Below, piece by piece: positions 35,722 through 43,975 of a DNA stretch of 64,000 bases (positions are counted from its first letter, which is position 1; every line of letters begins with the position of its first letter). A model generated the notes under the pieces. It saw nothing but the letters and a program-made list of their open reading frames with translations. It had not been told where the DNA came from and ran no database searches. The stretch comes from Hymenobacter sp. CRA2. GTDB lineage: Bacteria > Bacteroidota > Bacteroidia > Cytophagales > Hymenobacteraceae. The stretch lies in contig NZ_MVBC01000001.1 of the NCBI RefSeq assembly GCF_002007105.1, positions 850,756 through 914,755 of the forward strand, in the 5' to 3' direction. Position numbers and translations under genes: made by a program.

Positions 35722-37386
35722 ATGAACGCTGCCACTACTGCCGGCGCGCCCGCGCCGGACGCCAAGGCCACGCTCTGGTCCCCGTTTTCTTACTCCCTGT
35801 TCCGGGCCATCTGGATTGCCTCCGTGGTGTCGAACATCGGCACCTGGATGCAGAACGTGGCCGGGGTCTGGCTGGTCACCACGCTTACCACTTCGGCCCT
35901 GCTGGTGGCCCTGATGCAGGCCGCCACCTCGCTGCCGGCCTTTCTGCTGAGCATGCCCGCCGGTGCCCTCGGCGACCTGATTGACCGGCGCAAGATGCTG
36001 CTGGTCACGCAAGGCTTTATGGGCGTGGTAGCCTTTGCCCTGGGCGCCCTCACGCTCACCGGGCAGGTATCGGCCCTGAGCGTGCTGGGCTTCACGTTTT
36101 TGCTCGGCATCGGCTCGGCCCTGAACGCGCCGGTGTGGCAGACGGTGACCGTGGAACTGGTGCCGCGCTCGGTGCTGCCCTTCGCCATTACCCTGAACGG
36201 GGTCAGCAACAACATTGCCCGCGCCGTCGGGCCGGCCATCGGCGGCCTCATCATTGCCTACTACTCGCCCGGCTACGTGTTTCTGCTCAACGGCGTCTCC
36301 TTCGTGGGCACCTGGCTGGTGGTGTACCGCTGGCGACGGGAGACGGAGGCGGCCACGGGCCCCGCCGAGAACTTTGCCGGCGCCCTACGCGCGGGCCTGC
36401 GCTACGTGCAGTACTCGCCGGCCATCTATGCGGTGCTGGTGCGCGCCTTTGCGTTTTCTTTCGGGGCATCGGCCATGTGGGCCCTGCTTTCGGTGGTCAC
36501 GGCGCGGCGCCTGCTGCTCAGCTCGGGCTCCTACGGCGTGCTGCTCTCGTGGCTGGGCGCGGGGGCCATTACGGGAGCTTTTCTGATCGGGCGCATCGGG
36601 CACCGGCTCAACTTCAACCAGCGGGTGCTGCTGGGCTCGGTGGTGTTTGTGGGCACCAATCTGGCCCTGGCGCTAGCGCCCTCCGAGTACTGGCTGTTTC
36701 CGGTGATGTTCCTCTCGGGCATTGCCTGGCTGCTGACGATGACCTCCTTCAGCACCACCGTGCAGCTGCACGTGCCCAAATGGGTGCAGGCCCGCGTGGT
36801 GAGCATGTATATGCTCGTGTTTCAGGCGGGCCTGTCATTGGGCAGCATTGTCTGGGGCGAAATGGCCGACCGCCTGGGGCTGGTAACCTCCCTGCTGGTG
36901 GCCGGCGGCTGGATGCTGGTAAGCTTGGTGCTGGCCGTGCCTTTCCCCATGCGGCAGGCCGAAAACCTGGACCTGGCCCCCGCCGAGCACTGGCCCGAGC
37001 CCGTGGTGCAGGAGCCCATCGACCCCGACGACGGCCCCGTGGTGGTGATGGTGGAATATCACGTGCCCGTGGCTGAGCAGCCCGCCTTCCGCGACGCGGT
37101 GGCCCCGCTCACGCGCCTGCGCCTGCGCGACGGTGCCCTGCGGGCCGGCGTCTTCGCCGACGTGGCCCGCCCCGAATTGATTACCGAGTTTTTCTACGTC
37201 GCCACCTGGGGCGAGCATCAGCGACAGCACCACCGCTTCACCCGCGAAGACCAGGCCGTGGAGGCGCGCGTGCGCAGCTTTCACAGCGGGCCGGCGGGGC
37301 CGCGCGTCACGCACTTCATCGGCTTTCCGCAGACGCCCAACGTGGAGGTGCCGGCCACGCCCGAAAACTCTCCGGGGCCGCAGTAG
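35722..37386 (+). CDS. MFS_3-type transporter with C-terminal ferredoxin-like domain
   Basis: 554 residues. The first 420 carry ten to twelve membrane helices with SYSLFRAIWIASVVSNIGTWMQNVAGVWLV at the start and GALGDLIDRRKMLL as motif A, typical of the MFS_3/EntS-like secretion-effector family. From about 433 on, a soluble alpha/beta domain (VVVMVEYHVPVAEQPAFRDAVAPL, GVFADVARPELITEFFYVATWGEHQRQHHRFT) resembles dimeric ferredoxin-like (antibiotic biosynthesis monooxygenase-type) folds. Such tails are known in this family. Probably a drug or siderophore exporter. Single gene. Confidence 0.92.
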   Translation: MNAATTAGAPAPDAKATLWSPFSYSLFRAIWIASVVSNIGTWMQNVAGVWLVTTLTTSALLVALMQAATSLPAFLLSMPAGALGDLIDRRKMLLVTQGFMGVVAFALGALTLTGQVSALSVLGFTFLLGIGSALNAPVWQTVTVELVPRSVLPFAITLNGVSNNIARAVGPAIGGLIIAYYSPGYVFLLNGVSFVGTWLVVYRWRRETEAATGPAENFAGALRAGLRYVQYSPAIYAVLVRAFAFSFGASAMWALLSVVTARRLLLSSGSYGVLLSWLGAGAITGAFLIGRIGHRLNFNQRVLLGSVVFVGTNLALALAPSEYWLFPVMFLSGIAWLLTMTSFSTTVQLHVPKWVQARVVSMYMLVFQAGLSLGSIVWGEMADRLGLVTSLLVAGGWMLVSLVLAVPFPMRQAENLDLAPAEHWPEPVVQEPIDPDDGPVVVMVEYHVPVAEQPAFRDAVAPLTRLRLRDGALRAGVFADVARPELITEFFYVATWGEHQRQHHRFTREDQAVEARVRSFHSGPAGPRVTHFIGFPQTPNVEVPATPENSPGPQ

Positions 37387-37426
37387 GTTAGTAGCCGCCC
37401 AGCCGGGAGTTTCGGCGGGGCGCTGC

Positions 37427-37434
37427 TACTTTTG
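37427..37434 (+). promoter_or_regulatory. Candidate -7 box directly before paralogue 5
   Basis: TACTTTTG, an exact TANNTTTG match and the same octamer as at 17275. The ATG follows after four bases, so the mRNA would be leaderless or have a leader of a few bases. Confidence 0.5.
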
Positions 37435-37438
37435 CGCC

Positions 37439-37864
37439 ATGCCCGCACCCGTTGCCTTCTACTTTGAAAATACCGCCGGCCGAATTCTGGAAGACGCCAG
37501 TGGATTTGTGCGGGTGTACTGGAGCCGCAACGAGCGGCAGCTGAGCGACACCCGCGCCCTGTTTACGCACATGAGCCAGGCCATGCAGCGCCGGGGCTGG
37601 AACCGCATGCTCATCAATCAGCTCGATATGCGCCCCTTTAGCCAGGAGGAGCAGCAGTGGGTGGCCCATGAGTGGCTGCCGCGGGCGGTGCAGGTGGCCG
37701 GCTACCGTTTCGGGGCCGTGGTGGTGTCGCGCGATGTGCTGGTGCGCCTAGCCACGGCCTACATTACCACCAATGTGCAGGGCCTCGCGCTGCAGTACCG
37801 CTCCTTCGAAAACGAGGCCGATGCCGCCGCGTGGCTGCTGGCCCAGCAGCCGCTCCAGGTATAA
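37439..37864 (+). CDS. Small STAS-like protein, paralogue 5 of 5
   Basis: 141 residues from MPAPVAFYFENTAGR. Soluble. Close to paralogue 3 (21961): YFENTAGRILEDASGFVRV, PFSQEEQQWVAHEWLPRAVQVAGYRFGAVVVSRDVLVRLATA, and the C-terminal FENEADAAAWLLAQQ. The conserved WxPRAV section and the closing E-x-x-A-x-x-W-L define subgroup 3/5. Free-standing, with its own -7-like box. Function unknown. Confidence 0.82.
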   Translation: MPAPVAFYFENTAGRILEDASGFVRVYWSRNERQLSDTRALFTHMSQAMQRRGWNRMLINQLDMRPFSQEEQQWVAHEWLPRAVQVAGYRFGAVVVSRDVLVRLATAYITTNVQGLALQYRSFENEADAAAWLLAQQPLQV

Positions 37865-37875
37865 GCCAATTCGGC

Positions 37876-37907
37876 TTGGGCGGCTGAGCGAAGAACGCGT
37901 AACTTTG
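37876..37907 (+). promoter_or_regulatory. Candidate promoter TTG-N21-TAACTTTG
   Basis: TTG at 37876-37878, 21 bases, then TAACTTTG at 37900-37907, close to the Bacteroidota -33/-7 layout. The secreted basic peptide starts at 37994, leaving a leader of about 80 bases. This is the best two-part promoter I found. Confidence 0.6.
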
Positions 37908-37993
37908 CGCGCCCGTTTAAAGCGCTGTTGGACAATAACAACCGTACAACGCCTCCTCGGGCTGGTAACGCCCTTTTCGCTTTCACATTTTTT

Positions 37994-38248
37994 ATGCTCA
38001 GAATCATACTCCTGCTGCTTTGCTTCAGCCTGTTCGGGGCCGATGCCGAAGCGGCGCTGGCGGCCCCGGAAGCCGCTGCTCCGGTTGAAGTAGCCGGCAT
38101 CACCCAGAAAGTGCACCGCCCGCGCTACAAGCGCTACGGCCGCCGCCGCCGCCTGCGCCGCGCCAAGCGCAAAGCCCGCAAAGAGCTGCGCAAAGCGCCG
38201 AAGCGCCGGGGCGTCATCACCGTCGATCCACCGGTGCGCAACCAGTAG
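37994..38248 (+). CDS. Secreted small basic protein, unknown
   Basis: 84 residues. Signal peptide MLRIILLLLCFSLFGADAEA (cleavage near 20), a short Ala/Pro/Glu linker, then about 50 residues very rich in Arg, Lys and Tyr (HRPRYKRYGRRRRLRRAKRK, ARKELRKAPKRRG). The mature protein would carry a strong positive charge and little structure. It could bind envelope polyanions, DNA or LPS; no family is recognised. Preceded by a good promoter candidate and followed by a hairpin. Confidence 0.75.
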   Translation: MLRIILLLLCFSLFGADAEAALAAPEAAAPVEVAGITQKVHRPRYKRYGRRRRLRRAKRKARKELRKAPKRRGVITVDPPVRNQ

Positions 38249-38277
38249 GCTTCGGTTGCTGACTTTGTTCGGGGTAT

Positions 38278-38314
38278 GACAGCCGCGCTTCTTCCGGTAA
38301 GAGGCGCGGCTGTC
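38278..38314. terminator. Hairpin after the basic-peptide gene
   Basis: GACAGCCGCGC pairs with GCGCGGCTGTC around a 15-base partly paired loop. No clear T-run, so terminator function is likely but not certain. Confidence 0.6.
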
Positions 38315-38405
38315 GTGCGTTTGGGCCGGTAGGGGGCGCCGGCCCAACCGGTTCGGCTACCCGGCTGTTACTTTGCGTACAAGACATTCCCCATCTGACC
38401 CCACC

Positions 38406-39818
38406 ATGCCCATGCCCACCTCCCGGCTCGAACATGATTTTCTCGGCGAGCGGCCGATTTCCAACGGCGTCTACTACGGCATTCAGACGCTGCGCGCCCT
38501 CGAAAACTTCGATATCACGGGTATCCCGCTGCGCACCGAGCCGCTGTTTGTGAAGGCGCTGGCCTACGTGAAGAAAGCCGCCGCGCTGGCCAACCGCGAC
38601 CTGGGCGTGCTCGACGCCACCATCGCCGAGTACATCGGCCGGGCCTGCGACCGGGTCGTGGCCGGCGAGCTGGACGACCAGTTCCTCACCGACATGATTC
38701 AGGGCGGGGCGGGCACCTCGGTGAACATGAACGCCAACGAGGTCATTGCCAACGTGGCCCTGGAAATGATGGGCCACCAGAAGGGCGACTACCATTACTG
38801 CCACCCCAACAACCACGTCAACTGCTCGCAGTCGACGAACGACGCGTACCCCACGGCCTTCCGCATTGCCCTGAACCACAAGCTGGTGGGCTACCGCGAG
38901 GCGTTGGTGCAGTTGGCCGATGCCTTTGCCGCCAAGGGTGAGGAATTTCGCAACGTGCTCAAAATGGGCCGCACCCAGCTGCAGGACGCGGTGCCCATGA
39001 GCATGGGCGACGAGTTCAAGGCCTTTGCCACCAATCTGCGCGAGGAGCTGCTGCGCATCGACGACTCGCGCGGCCTGATCCGCGAAATCAACATGGGCGC
39101 CACCGCCATCGGTACGCGCGTGAATGCCCCCGACGGCTACGCCGAGCTGGTGACCCAGTACCTGCGCGACCTGACCGGGCTGGACCTGGTGCTGGCCGGC
39201 GACCTGATCGAGGCCACCTACGACACGGGCGCCTACGTGCAGCTCTCGGGCGTGCTGAAACGCACGGCTGTAAAGCTCTCCAAAATCTGCAACGACCTGC
39301 GCCTGCTCTCCTCTGGCCCCCGCGCCGGCCTGAACGAAATCAACCTGCCGCCGTTGCAGCCCGGCTCCAGCATCATGCCCGGCAAGGTGAACCCAGTGGT
39401 GCCGGAGGTGGTCAACCAGACGGCGTTTTACGTCATCGGGGCCGACCTGACGGTGACCATGGCCGCCGAAGCGGGCCAGCTGCAGCTGAACGTGATGGAG
39501 CCGGTTATCAGCTTCGCGCTGTTTACCAGCATTTCCTACATGACGCGCGCCTGCCATACCCTGCGCGACAAGTGCGTGCTGGGCATCACCGCCAACGCCA
39601 AGCATGCTGAAGACCTGGTGCGCAACAGCGTGGGCATCGTCACGCAGCTGAACCCGGTGCTGGGCTACGAAACCGCGGCCGAAATTGCCAAGGAAGCCCT
39701 GCGCACCGGCAAATCGGTGTACCAGATTGCAGTGGCCGAGCGGCAGCTGCTCAGCCAGGCTAAGTGGGACGAAATTTTCACCTTCGAAAACCTCATTCGC
39801 CCGCATTTCATCCAGTAA
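38406..39818 (+). CDS. aspA: Aspartate ammonia-lyase
   Basis: 470 residues from MPMPTSRLEHDFLGERPI. Converts aspartate to fumarate and ammonia. Fumarase/aspartase fold with GTSVNMNANEVIANVA, NNHVNCSQSTNDAYPTA, KMGRTQLQDAVPMSMG and the signature GSSIMPGKVNP (about 320-330), whose flexible loop carries the catalytic Ser. MNANEVIAN and the aspartase-like EYIGRACDRVVAGELDDQF favour aspartase over fumarase. TACTTTG 31 bases upstream may be its -7 box. Strong terminator downstream. Confidence 0.95.
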   Translation: MPMPTSRLEHDFLGERPISNGVYYGIQTLRALENFDITGIPLRTEPLFVKALAYVKKAAALANRDLGVLDATIAEYIGRACDRVVAGELDDQFLTDMIQGGAGTSVNMNANEVIANVALEMMGHQKGDYHYCHPNNHVNCSQSTNDAYPTAFRIALNHKLVGYREALVQLADAFAAKGEEFRNVLKMGRTQLQDAVPMSMGDEFKAFATNLREELLRIDDSRGLIREINMGATAIGTRVNAPDGYAELVTQYLRDLTGLDLVLAGDLIEATYDTGAYVQLSGVLKRTAVKLSKICNDLRLLSSGPRAGLNEINLPPLQPGSSIMPGKVNPVVPEVVNQTAFYVIGADLTVTMAAEAGQLQLNVMEPVISFALFTSISYMTRACHTLRDKCVLGITANAKHAEDLVRNSVGIVTQLNPVLGYETAAEIAKEALRTGKSVYQIAVAERQLLSQAKWDEIFTFENLIRPHFIQ

Positions 39819-39846
39819 CCGCCGCCCGTCGAGGCGTCAGTCAGTG

Positions 39847-39894
39847 GCCAACGGCCCGGTCCCGCACGCGTAGGGACCGGGCCGTTGGCTTTTT
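39847..39894 (+). terminator. Rho-independent terminator after aspA
   Basis: GCCAACGGCCCGGTCCC pairs perfectly with GGGACCGGGCCGTTGGC around a 9-base loop, then a T-run. One of the strongest in the window. Confidence 0.94.
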
Positions 39895-40179
39895 CATGTG
39901 ATGCCGCCGGGGGCAAAAACCTCTTCCGGGCTGCGGCGCACGCAAAAGCGAACAGGCTGTTCGGTTTCGCACACATTTTCATGCGGTTTCGTGGCGGCTT
40001 TGGTTGATATAATATTGTGCATCAGATTGTTGTGGGAATGGCACGGCGCTTGGCAGTATACCCATAGCAGCGACGCGGTATCGTCCGAAAGCGCACACTG
40101 GCCAGGTGCCTTCCCCGTTTCGCGCTCTGCTGCGCCACAGTTCTCCTCTCTTACACAACGACTTCCTCAACCTACCGCT
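39895..40179. other. Intergenic region before the secreted paralogue pair
   Basis: No gene seen. It contains an AT-rich patch (TTGATATAATATTG near 40007-40020) within GC-rich DNA, which could be a promoter for the gene at 40180, and a long GC-rich leader after it. No hairpin of note. Confidence 0.4.
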
Positions 40180-40653
40180 ATGAAACGCTTGTTCACCTCC
40201 GATTCCGTAGCCGCCCCGCAACCTGCTGCCGCGCCGCTGGCCCGGCGTACCGTTCAGGGCGGTCTGGCCTTGCTGCTCCTGCTCGGGGCCACCGCTGCCC
40301 GGCCGGCGCAGGCCCAGCCCGGCCAGCCCCTGGTGACGGTGGAAAACGCCGACGCCGAAAGCATCCGGGTGCGCGTGGCCAACCCCGGCCAGCAGCCCAG
40401 CCGCGTGCAGATTGTGCGCCTGGCCACCCGCAACACCGTGTTTGCCGAAACCTACTCAGCCCCGACCTACGGGCACCGTTTCAACTTCCGCGACCTGCGT
40501 CCCGGCCGCTACGCCCTGCTGATGAACGTAGGTCCGGAAGCCTACCGCTACGTGCTGCAGGTAGACAACAACTCAGCCTGCCGCGGCGCGGTGGTGCGTA
40601 CCGTGAAGGCGCGTGGGCCGAAATCCACCAGCCTCGCCACCGCTTCTCTGTAG
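40180..40653 (+). CDS. Secreted single-domain protein, tandem paralogue A
   Basis: 157 residues. Basic N-terminus, hydrophobic leader (GGLALLLLLGATAARPAQAQ; cleavage near 46), then one beta-sandwich-like domain: LVTVENADAESIRVRVANPG, RVQIVRLATRNTVFAETY, HRFNFRDLRPGRYALLMNVG, YRYVLQVDNNS. The pattern (strand, NPGQQ turn, F-x-E-x-Y, YGHRFNF, LRPGRYALL) recurs in the gene at 40795. It resembles short Ig-like T9SS-tail or DUF3244-type domains, but no T9SS sorting signal is evident. Function unknown. Confidence 0.82.
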   Translation: MKRLFTSDSVAAPQPAAAPLARRTVQGGLALLLLLGATAARPAQAQPGQPLVTVENADAESIRVRVANPGQQPSRVQIVRLATRNTVFAETYSAPTYGHRFNFRDLRPGRYALLMNVGPEAYRYVLQVDNNSACRGAVVRTVKARGPKSTSLATASL

Positions 40654-40794
40654 GCAGGTGCCGTATCGGGCTGGTTCACATCATCATGTGAGCAGCTTCA
40701 GGCAACGGTATCTACCCGCTCCGCATCTAATGTCCAGAGTCAGCAACTGACCAACCTCGCAACTTCTTTTTCGCCCTTTTTCAACCCTACTGCT

Positions 40795-41214
40795 ATGAAA
40801 ACCCTGTTCCAACAAGCCCCCCGTTTCGTGCTGTTCGCCGCCCTGGCCAGCGTTGGTTTCACCCCCCTGGCGCACGCCCAGTCGGAGCCGGAAGCAGCGG
40901 CGACGACCAACACGGCCCAGCCCGTGTACATCGATAAGGTCGGTAACTTCGTGTACCTGGTGCGCGTCAGCAACCCCGCGCAGCAACTCAGCAAAGTGCA
41001 GCTGGTACGCCAGCACGACGGGGCCAAGCTGTTCGAGGCCACCAGCCGGAAGCCCTCCTTCGGCCACAAAATCAACGTGCAGAAGCTGCCTGACGGCGAG
41101 TACACGTTCGTGGTAAAAACCGGCTCCGAGGTGCACCAGTTCGTGCTGGATTTGCGCACCACTACGGAGCGCTCCGCCCAGCTGAATGCGCCGGCGGTGG
41201 TGGCTATGCACTAG
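40795..41214 (+). CDS. Secreted single-domain protein, tandem paralogue B
   Basis: 139 residues with a signal peptide (LFAALASVGFTPLAHAQ, cleavage near 29). The mature domain aligns by eye with that of the gene at 40180: YLVRVSNPAQQLSKVQLVR, KLFEATSRKPSFGHKINVQ, LPDGEYTFVVKTGSEVHQFVLDL. The two genes are 141 bp apart in the same direction and arose by tandem duplication. No known function. A perfect 52-bp palindrome follows the stop by 13 bp. Confidence 0.82.
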   Translation: MKTLFQQAPRFVLFAALASVGFTPLAHAQSEPEAAATTNTAQPVYIDKVGNFVYLVRVSNPAQQLSKVQLVRQHDGAKLFEATSRKPSFGHKINVQKLPDGEYTFVVKTGSEVHQFVLDLRTTTERSAQLNAPAVVAMH

Positions 41215-41227
41215 CTCGTACCGGGCT

Positions 41228-41279
41228 CTTCACGCACACGGGGCGCCGACCAGCTGGTCGGCGCCCCGTGTGCGTGAAG
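41228..41279. repeat. Perfect 52-bp palindrome at a convergent gene end
   Basis: Bases 41228-41253 are the exact reverse complement of 41254-41279; there is no spacer (centre CAGCTG). It lies between the convergent stops at 41214 and 41299. As RNA it would form a very stable hairpin from either strand, so it may work as a bidirectional terminator although no T-run follows. Confidence 0.9.
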
Positions 41280-41298
41280 GGTAGCCGCTATTATGGAC

Positions 41299-42546
41299 CT
41301 ACCACGAGCCGCTGTTGCTATTGTCGTCGTCGAAGCCACCGCCGCCGGTGTTGTCGGAGGAGGGGTCATCGTAGGAGCTGTCGTCGGAGAAATAGTCCGG
41401 GGAGTTGGTGGCATCGTCGGAGAAGTAATCCGGCGTGGGGTCGTCTTGGTCAGCGTAGCCACCCCCGGCGCCGCCGAGTGCTGGAAAACCGCCCTGCCCG
41501 GTGGGTAGCGGTGGGGTGTTGGCATTGTCGCCGGGGTTTACGTTGTTGGCGTAGCTGTCGTGGTCGTGACCGGAAGCCATGCGGTTGCCCAGGTAAGCAC
41601 CCGCGGCGGCTGCGGCCCCCGTGAGCAGGACGCCGCCGAGGCCGTTGCCGCTACCGGCGCCGCGGTTGGGATAAAAGTCCGGGGCCGGACCGGCGGGGCC
41701 GCGGCCGTAGCCGCCCGCCTGGTTGTAGCCCCCTGGGCCGGGGCCGCCTTGGTTGGGATAAAAGTTGGGGGCTGGGTCCGGGGCAGTAGTGCGCCGCCGA
41801 AACAGGCGCGTAATCAGCCATACGGCCCCGCCCAGCAGCAGCGCCCCAATGAGCATGCCGCCGATGCTGAAGCCGGGGCTAGGAGCCGAAACTGGTTCGG
41901 GCTGCGCAGTGGGCGAAAAAGGCGTTTCGGCGGGGTCCGCGCCGGGAGCTTCCAGGGCCGAGCTACTGGCATCCACAGTGGCGGGCGCCGCAGAAGAACT
42001 GAGCGCGTCGTTGCTGGCCGAAGCGGGTTGCTCGGGGCGGGCAGTACCGCTGGGGTCGGCGGCCTGCATGAGCTTGTTCAGCCCGGCGCGCAGGCCCGCG
42101 AAATAGTTGCCCTGCTTGAAGCTGGGCGCGAGCTGCTGACTGATGACGCTGCTGGTCAGCGCGGGCGTAATCTGCTGGCGCAGGCCGCTGCCCGCCTGAA
42201 TGCTGACCTGGTGTTCCTGCGCGGCTATCAGCAGCACCAAGCCATTGTCTTTATCGCGCTGGCCCACGCCCCAGGCAGTACCGAGCTGCCGGGCGTAATC
42301 GGCCACGTCGCGGCCGCCGAGGCTGGGCACAGTCACCACCACAATCTGCAGACCGGCTTTAGCGGCGTACTGCCGCAGGCCTTTTTCCAACGTCTGGGCA
42401 TCCGCCGCGCTGAGCAGGCTGGCTTGGTCATTCACAAAGCGGAAGGGCTTGGGGCGCGAAGGCAGCTCGTCGGCCGGCGCGGCCCGCAAGGCCGGGCTCC
42501 AGCCCACCAGCAACCACATCAGGGTAAAAGCAAGCAAATGGCGCAT
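41299..42546 (-). CDS. TPM-domain membrane protein
   Basis: 415 residues. Signal peptide (MRHLLAFTLMWLLVGWSPALRAAP), then a TPM (TLP18.3/Psb32/MOLO-1) domain at about 35-170: FRFVNDQASLLSAADAQTLEKGLRQYAA, LQIVVVTVPSLGGRDVADYARQLGTAWGVGQRDKDNGLVLLIA, VSIQAGSGLRQQITPALTSSVIS. One transmembrane segment (about 252-268, IGGMLIGALLLGGAVWLI) and a long low-complexity tail rich in Gly, Pro, Asn, Asp and Ser ending GGGFDDDNSNSGSW. YgcG-type proteins of this kind are common but uncharacterised. Periplasmic domain, membrane-anchored. Confidence 0.92.
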   Translation of the reverse strand: MRHLLAFTLMWLLVGWSPALRAAPADELPSRPKPFRFVNDQASLLSAADAQTLEKGLRQYAAKAGLQIVVVTVPSLGGRDVADYARQLGTAWGVGQRDKDNGLVLLIAAQEHQVSIQAGSGLRQQITPALTSSVISQQLAPSFKQGNYFAGLRAGLNKLMQAADPSGTARPEQPASASNDALSSSAAPATVDASSSALEAPGADPAETPFSPTAQPEPVSAPSPGFSIGGMLIGALLLGGAVWLITRLFRRRTTAPDPAPNFYPNQGGPGPGGYNQAGGYGRGPAGPAPDFYPNRGAGSGNGLGGVLLTGAAAAAGAYLGNRMASGHDHDSYANNVNPGDNANTPPLPTGQGGFPALGGAGGGYADQDDPTPDYFSDDATNSPDYFSDDSSYDDPSSDNTGGGGFDDDNSNSGSW

Positions 42547-42672
42547 GGGTTCGAAGCAGTTAAGCACCCGGTTTGTTCTGGGCGCCTTCCTTGTACGCCC
42601 GCGCAGGGCGCAGGGCTGCATCAGGTCTGTGGTACTGATCCGTAGCCGCCTTTATAGTGCCCAGGCCCAACG

Positions 42673-42710
42673 CAAACCGGCGGCCCCGCCTGCGCAGAGC
42701 CGCCGGTTTG
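42673..42710. repeat. Inverted repeat between divergent genes
   Basis: CAAACCGGCGGC pairs with GCCGCCGGTTTG around a 14-base loop. It lies between the divergent TPM-domain and S41 genes, so it is not an ordinary terminator; it may affect transcription in either direction. Confidence 0.6.
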
Positions 42711-42845
42711 TAGACGCTAAATTGCGCCTGCCGTGCTATTAAAGGCCGCTCAAAAGAAGCCTTGCCTACCGCCAGGCTGCGCGCCCTGCTACTGATTTTG
42801 TGGCTGCAGAGCTGATGCCTGCGGGCGCGGTTTGCATCTTTAAGC

Positions 42846-43901
42846 ATGAAACAAACCATTGTGCTAGCGGCACTGCTGGGAGGAGCTCACCTTGTCACTG
42901 GCCAGAACAATCCTTATCAGATAGCCGATTCGGTTAAGCAACACCTCGACCAAAGCCTGGCCCTGCTGCGCCAGCACGCCCTGCAGCGCGACCAGGTCGA
43001 CTGGGCGCAGTTGCAGGCCGCCGTGTACGAGAAGGCGCGCGGGGCGCAGTCGGTGCAGGCCACGCTGCCCGTATACCCTTACCTGTTTGAGCAGCTGCGC
43101 GATTCGCACGGCTGGTTCAGCTACAAAGGGCGTAGCTACGGCTGGAGCCCCGCGCGCGCACCTTACACCAACGCAGCCGTGAAAGCGGCCCTGAAGCAGA
43201 AGCCCGGCGTGCGGGTGCGCGTGCTCGATGGGCGCTACGGCTACGTGCGGGTGCCCAGCATGCAGATCCGCAGCCTGGAAGATGTACAACGGCAGGCCCA
43301 GGCCCTGCGCGATTCGCTGTGCCGCGTGCAGCCCCGGCGCCTGCGCGGCTGGATTATCGATCTGCGCCTGAACGACGGCGGCGCCATGCACCCCATGCTG
43401 GCCGGGCTGGCCCCGCTTATCGGCGACGGGCTGCTGGGCGGCTTCGTCGACCCCAGCGGTAAGCCCACGGAGCAGTGGCGCCTACGTGGCGGCGACCTGT
43501 ACGTGGATACCATGCGCTTCAGCCGCTTAGGGCCCGCCACTTGCCCCATGCCGCGCAAGCCGCAGCCCGTGGCGGTTCTGCTGAGCGGGCGCACCGCCAG
43601 CGCCGGCGAAGTGGTGGCCATCAGCCTGAAGGGGCGGCCCGGCACGCGCTTTTTCGGCGAACCGAGCTACGGCGCTACCACCGCTAACGAGGGCTTTGAG
43701 CTGTCGGCGCAGTCGGGGCTGAGCATTGCCACCCAGCGCGAAATCGACCGCACCGGCACGCTCTACCAGGAGCAGGTGCTGCCCGACGAGCCCATCGATG
43801 GCGGTGACAACTTCATCGACCTCAACCAGGACGCGAAGGTGCGGGCCGCCCTGCAGTGGCTGCGCAAGGCCAAAGTGCGCCCGTCGCGGCCGAAAGCCTA
43901 A
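42846..43901 (+). CDS. S41 family (C-terminal processing) peptidase
   Basis: 351 residues with a signal peptide (MKQTIVLAALLGGAHLVTGQ). The core has RYGYVRVPSMQ, LRGWIIDLRLNDGGAMHPMLAGLAPLIG and PVAVLLSGRTASAGEVVAISLKGRPG, the last holding the catalytic Ser near residue 252, followed by FFGEPSYGATTANEGFEL. A PDZ domain is not evident, so substrate recognition differs from CtpA/Tsp. Periplasmic. Convergent with the pectinesterase gene across a shared terminator. Confidence 0.93.
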   Translation: MKQTIVLAALLGGAHLVTGQNNPYQIADSVKQHLDQSLALLRQHALQRDQVDWAQLQAAVYEKARGAQSVQATLPVYPYLFEQLRDSHGWFSYKGRSYGWSPARAPYTNAAVKAALKQKPGVRVRVLDGRYGYVRVPSMQIRSLEDVQRQAQALRDSLCRVQPRRLRGWIIDLRLNDGGAMHPMLAGLAPLIGDGLLGGFVDPSGKPTEQWRLRGGDLYVDTMRFSRLGPATCPMPRKPQPVAVLLSGRTASAGEVVAISLKGRPGTRFFGEPSYGATTANEGFELSAQSGLSIATQREIDRTGTLYQEQVLPDEPIDGGDNFIDLNQDAKVRAALQWLRKAKVRPSRPKA

Positions 43902-43918
43902 GCTCAACCGCACTTAAC

Positions 43919-43960
43919 ACGAACGGGCCCGGCTGCCGTGCGGCAACCGGGCCCGTTCGT
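43919..43960. terminator. Bidirectional terminator between convergent genes
   Basis: ACGAACGGGCCCGG pairs perfectly with CCGGGCCCGTTCGT around a 14-base loop. It sits between the S41 and pectinesterase stops. Confidence 0.85.
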
Positions 43961-43975
43961 TACGAGGCAGGCGGG

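Noticed and set aside
38217..39806. 529-codon minus-strand frame opposite aspA
   Set aside because: Mirror of aspA without any recognisable motif.
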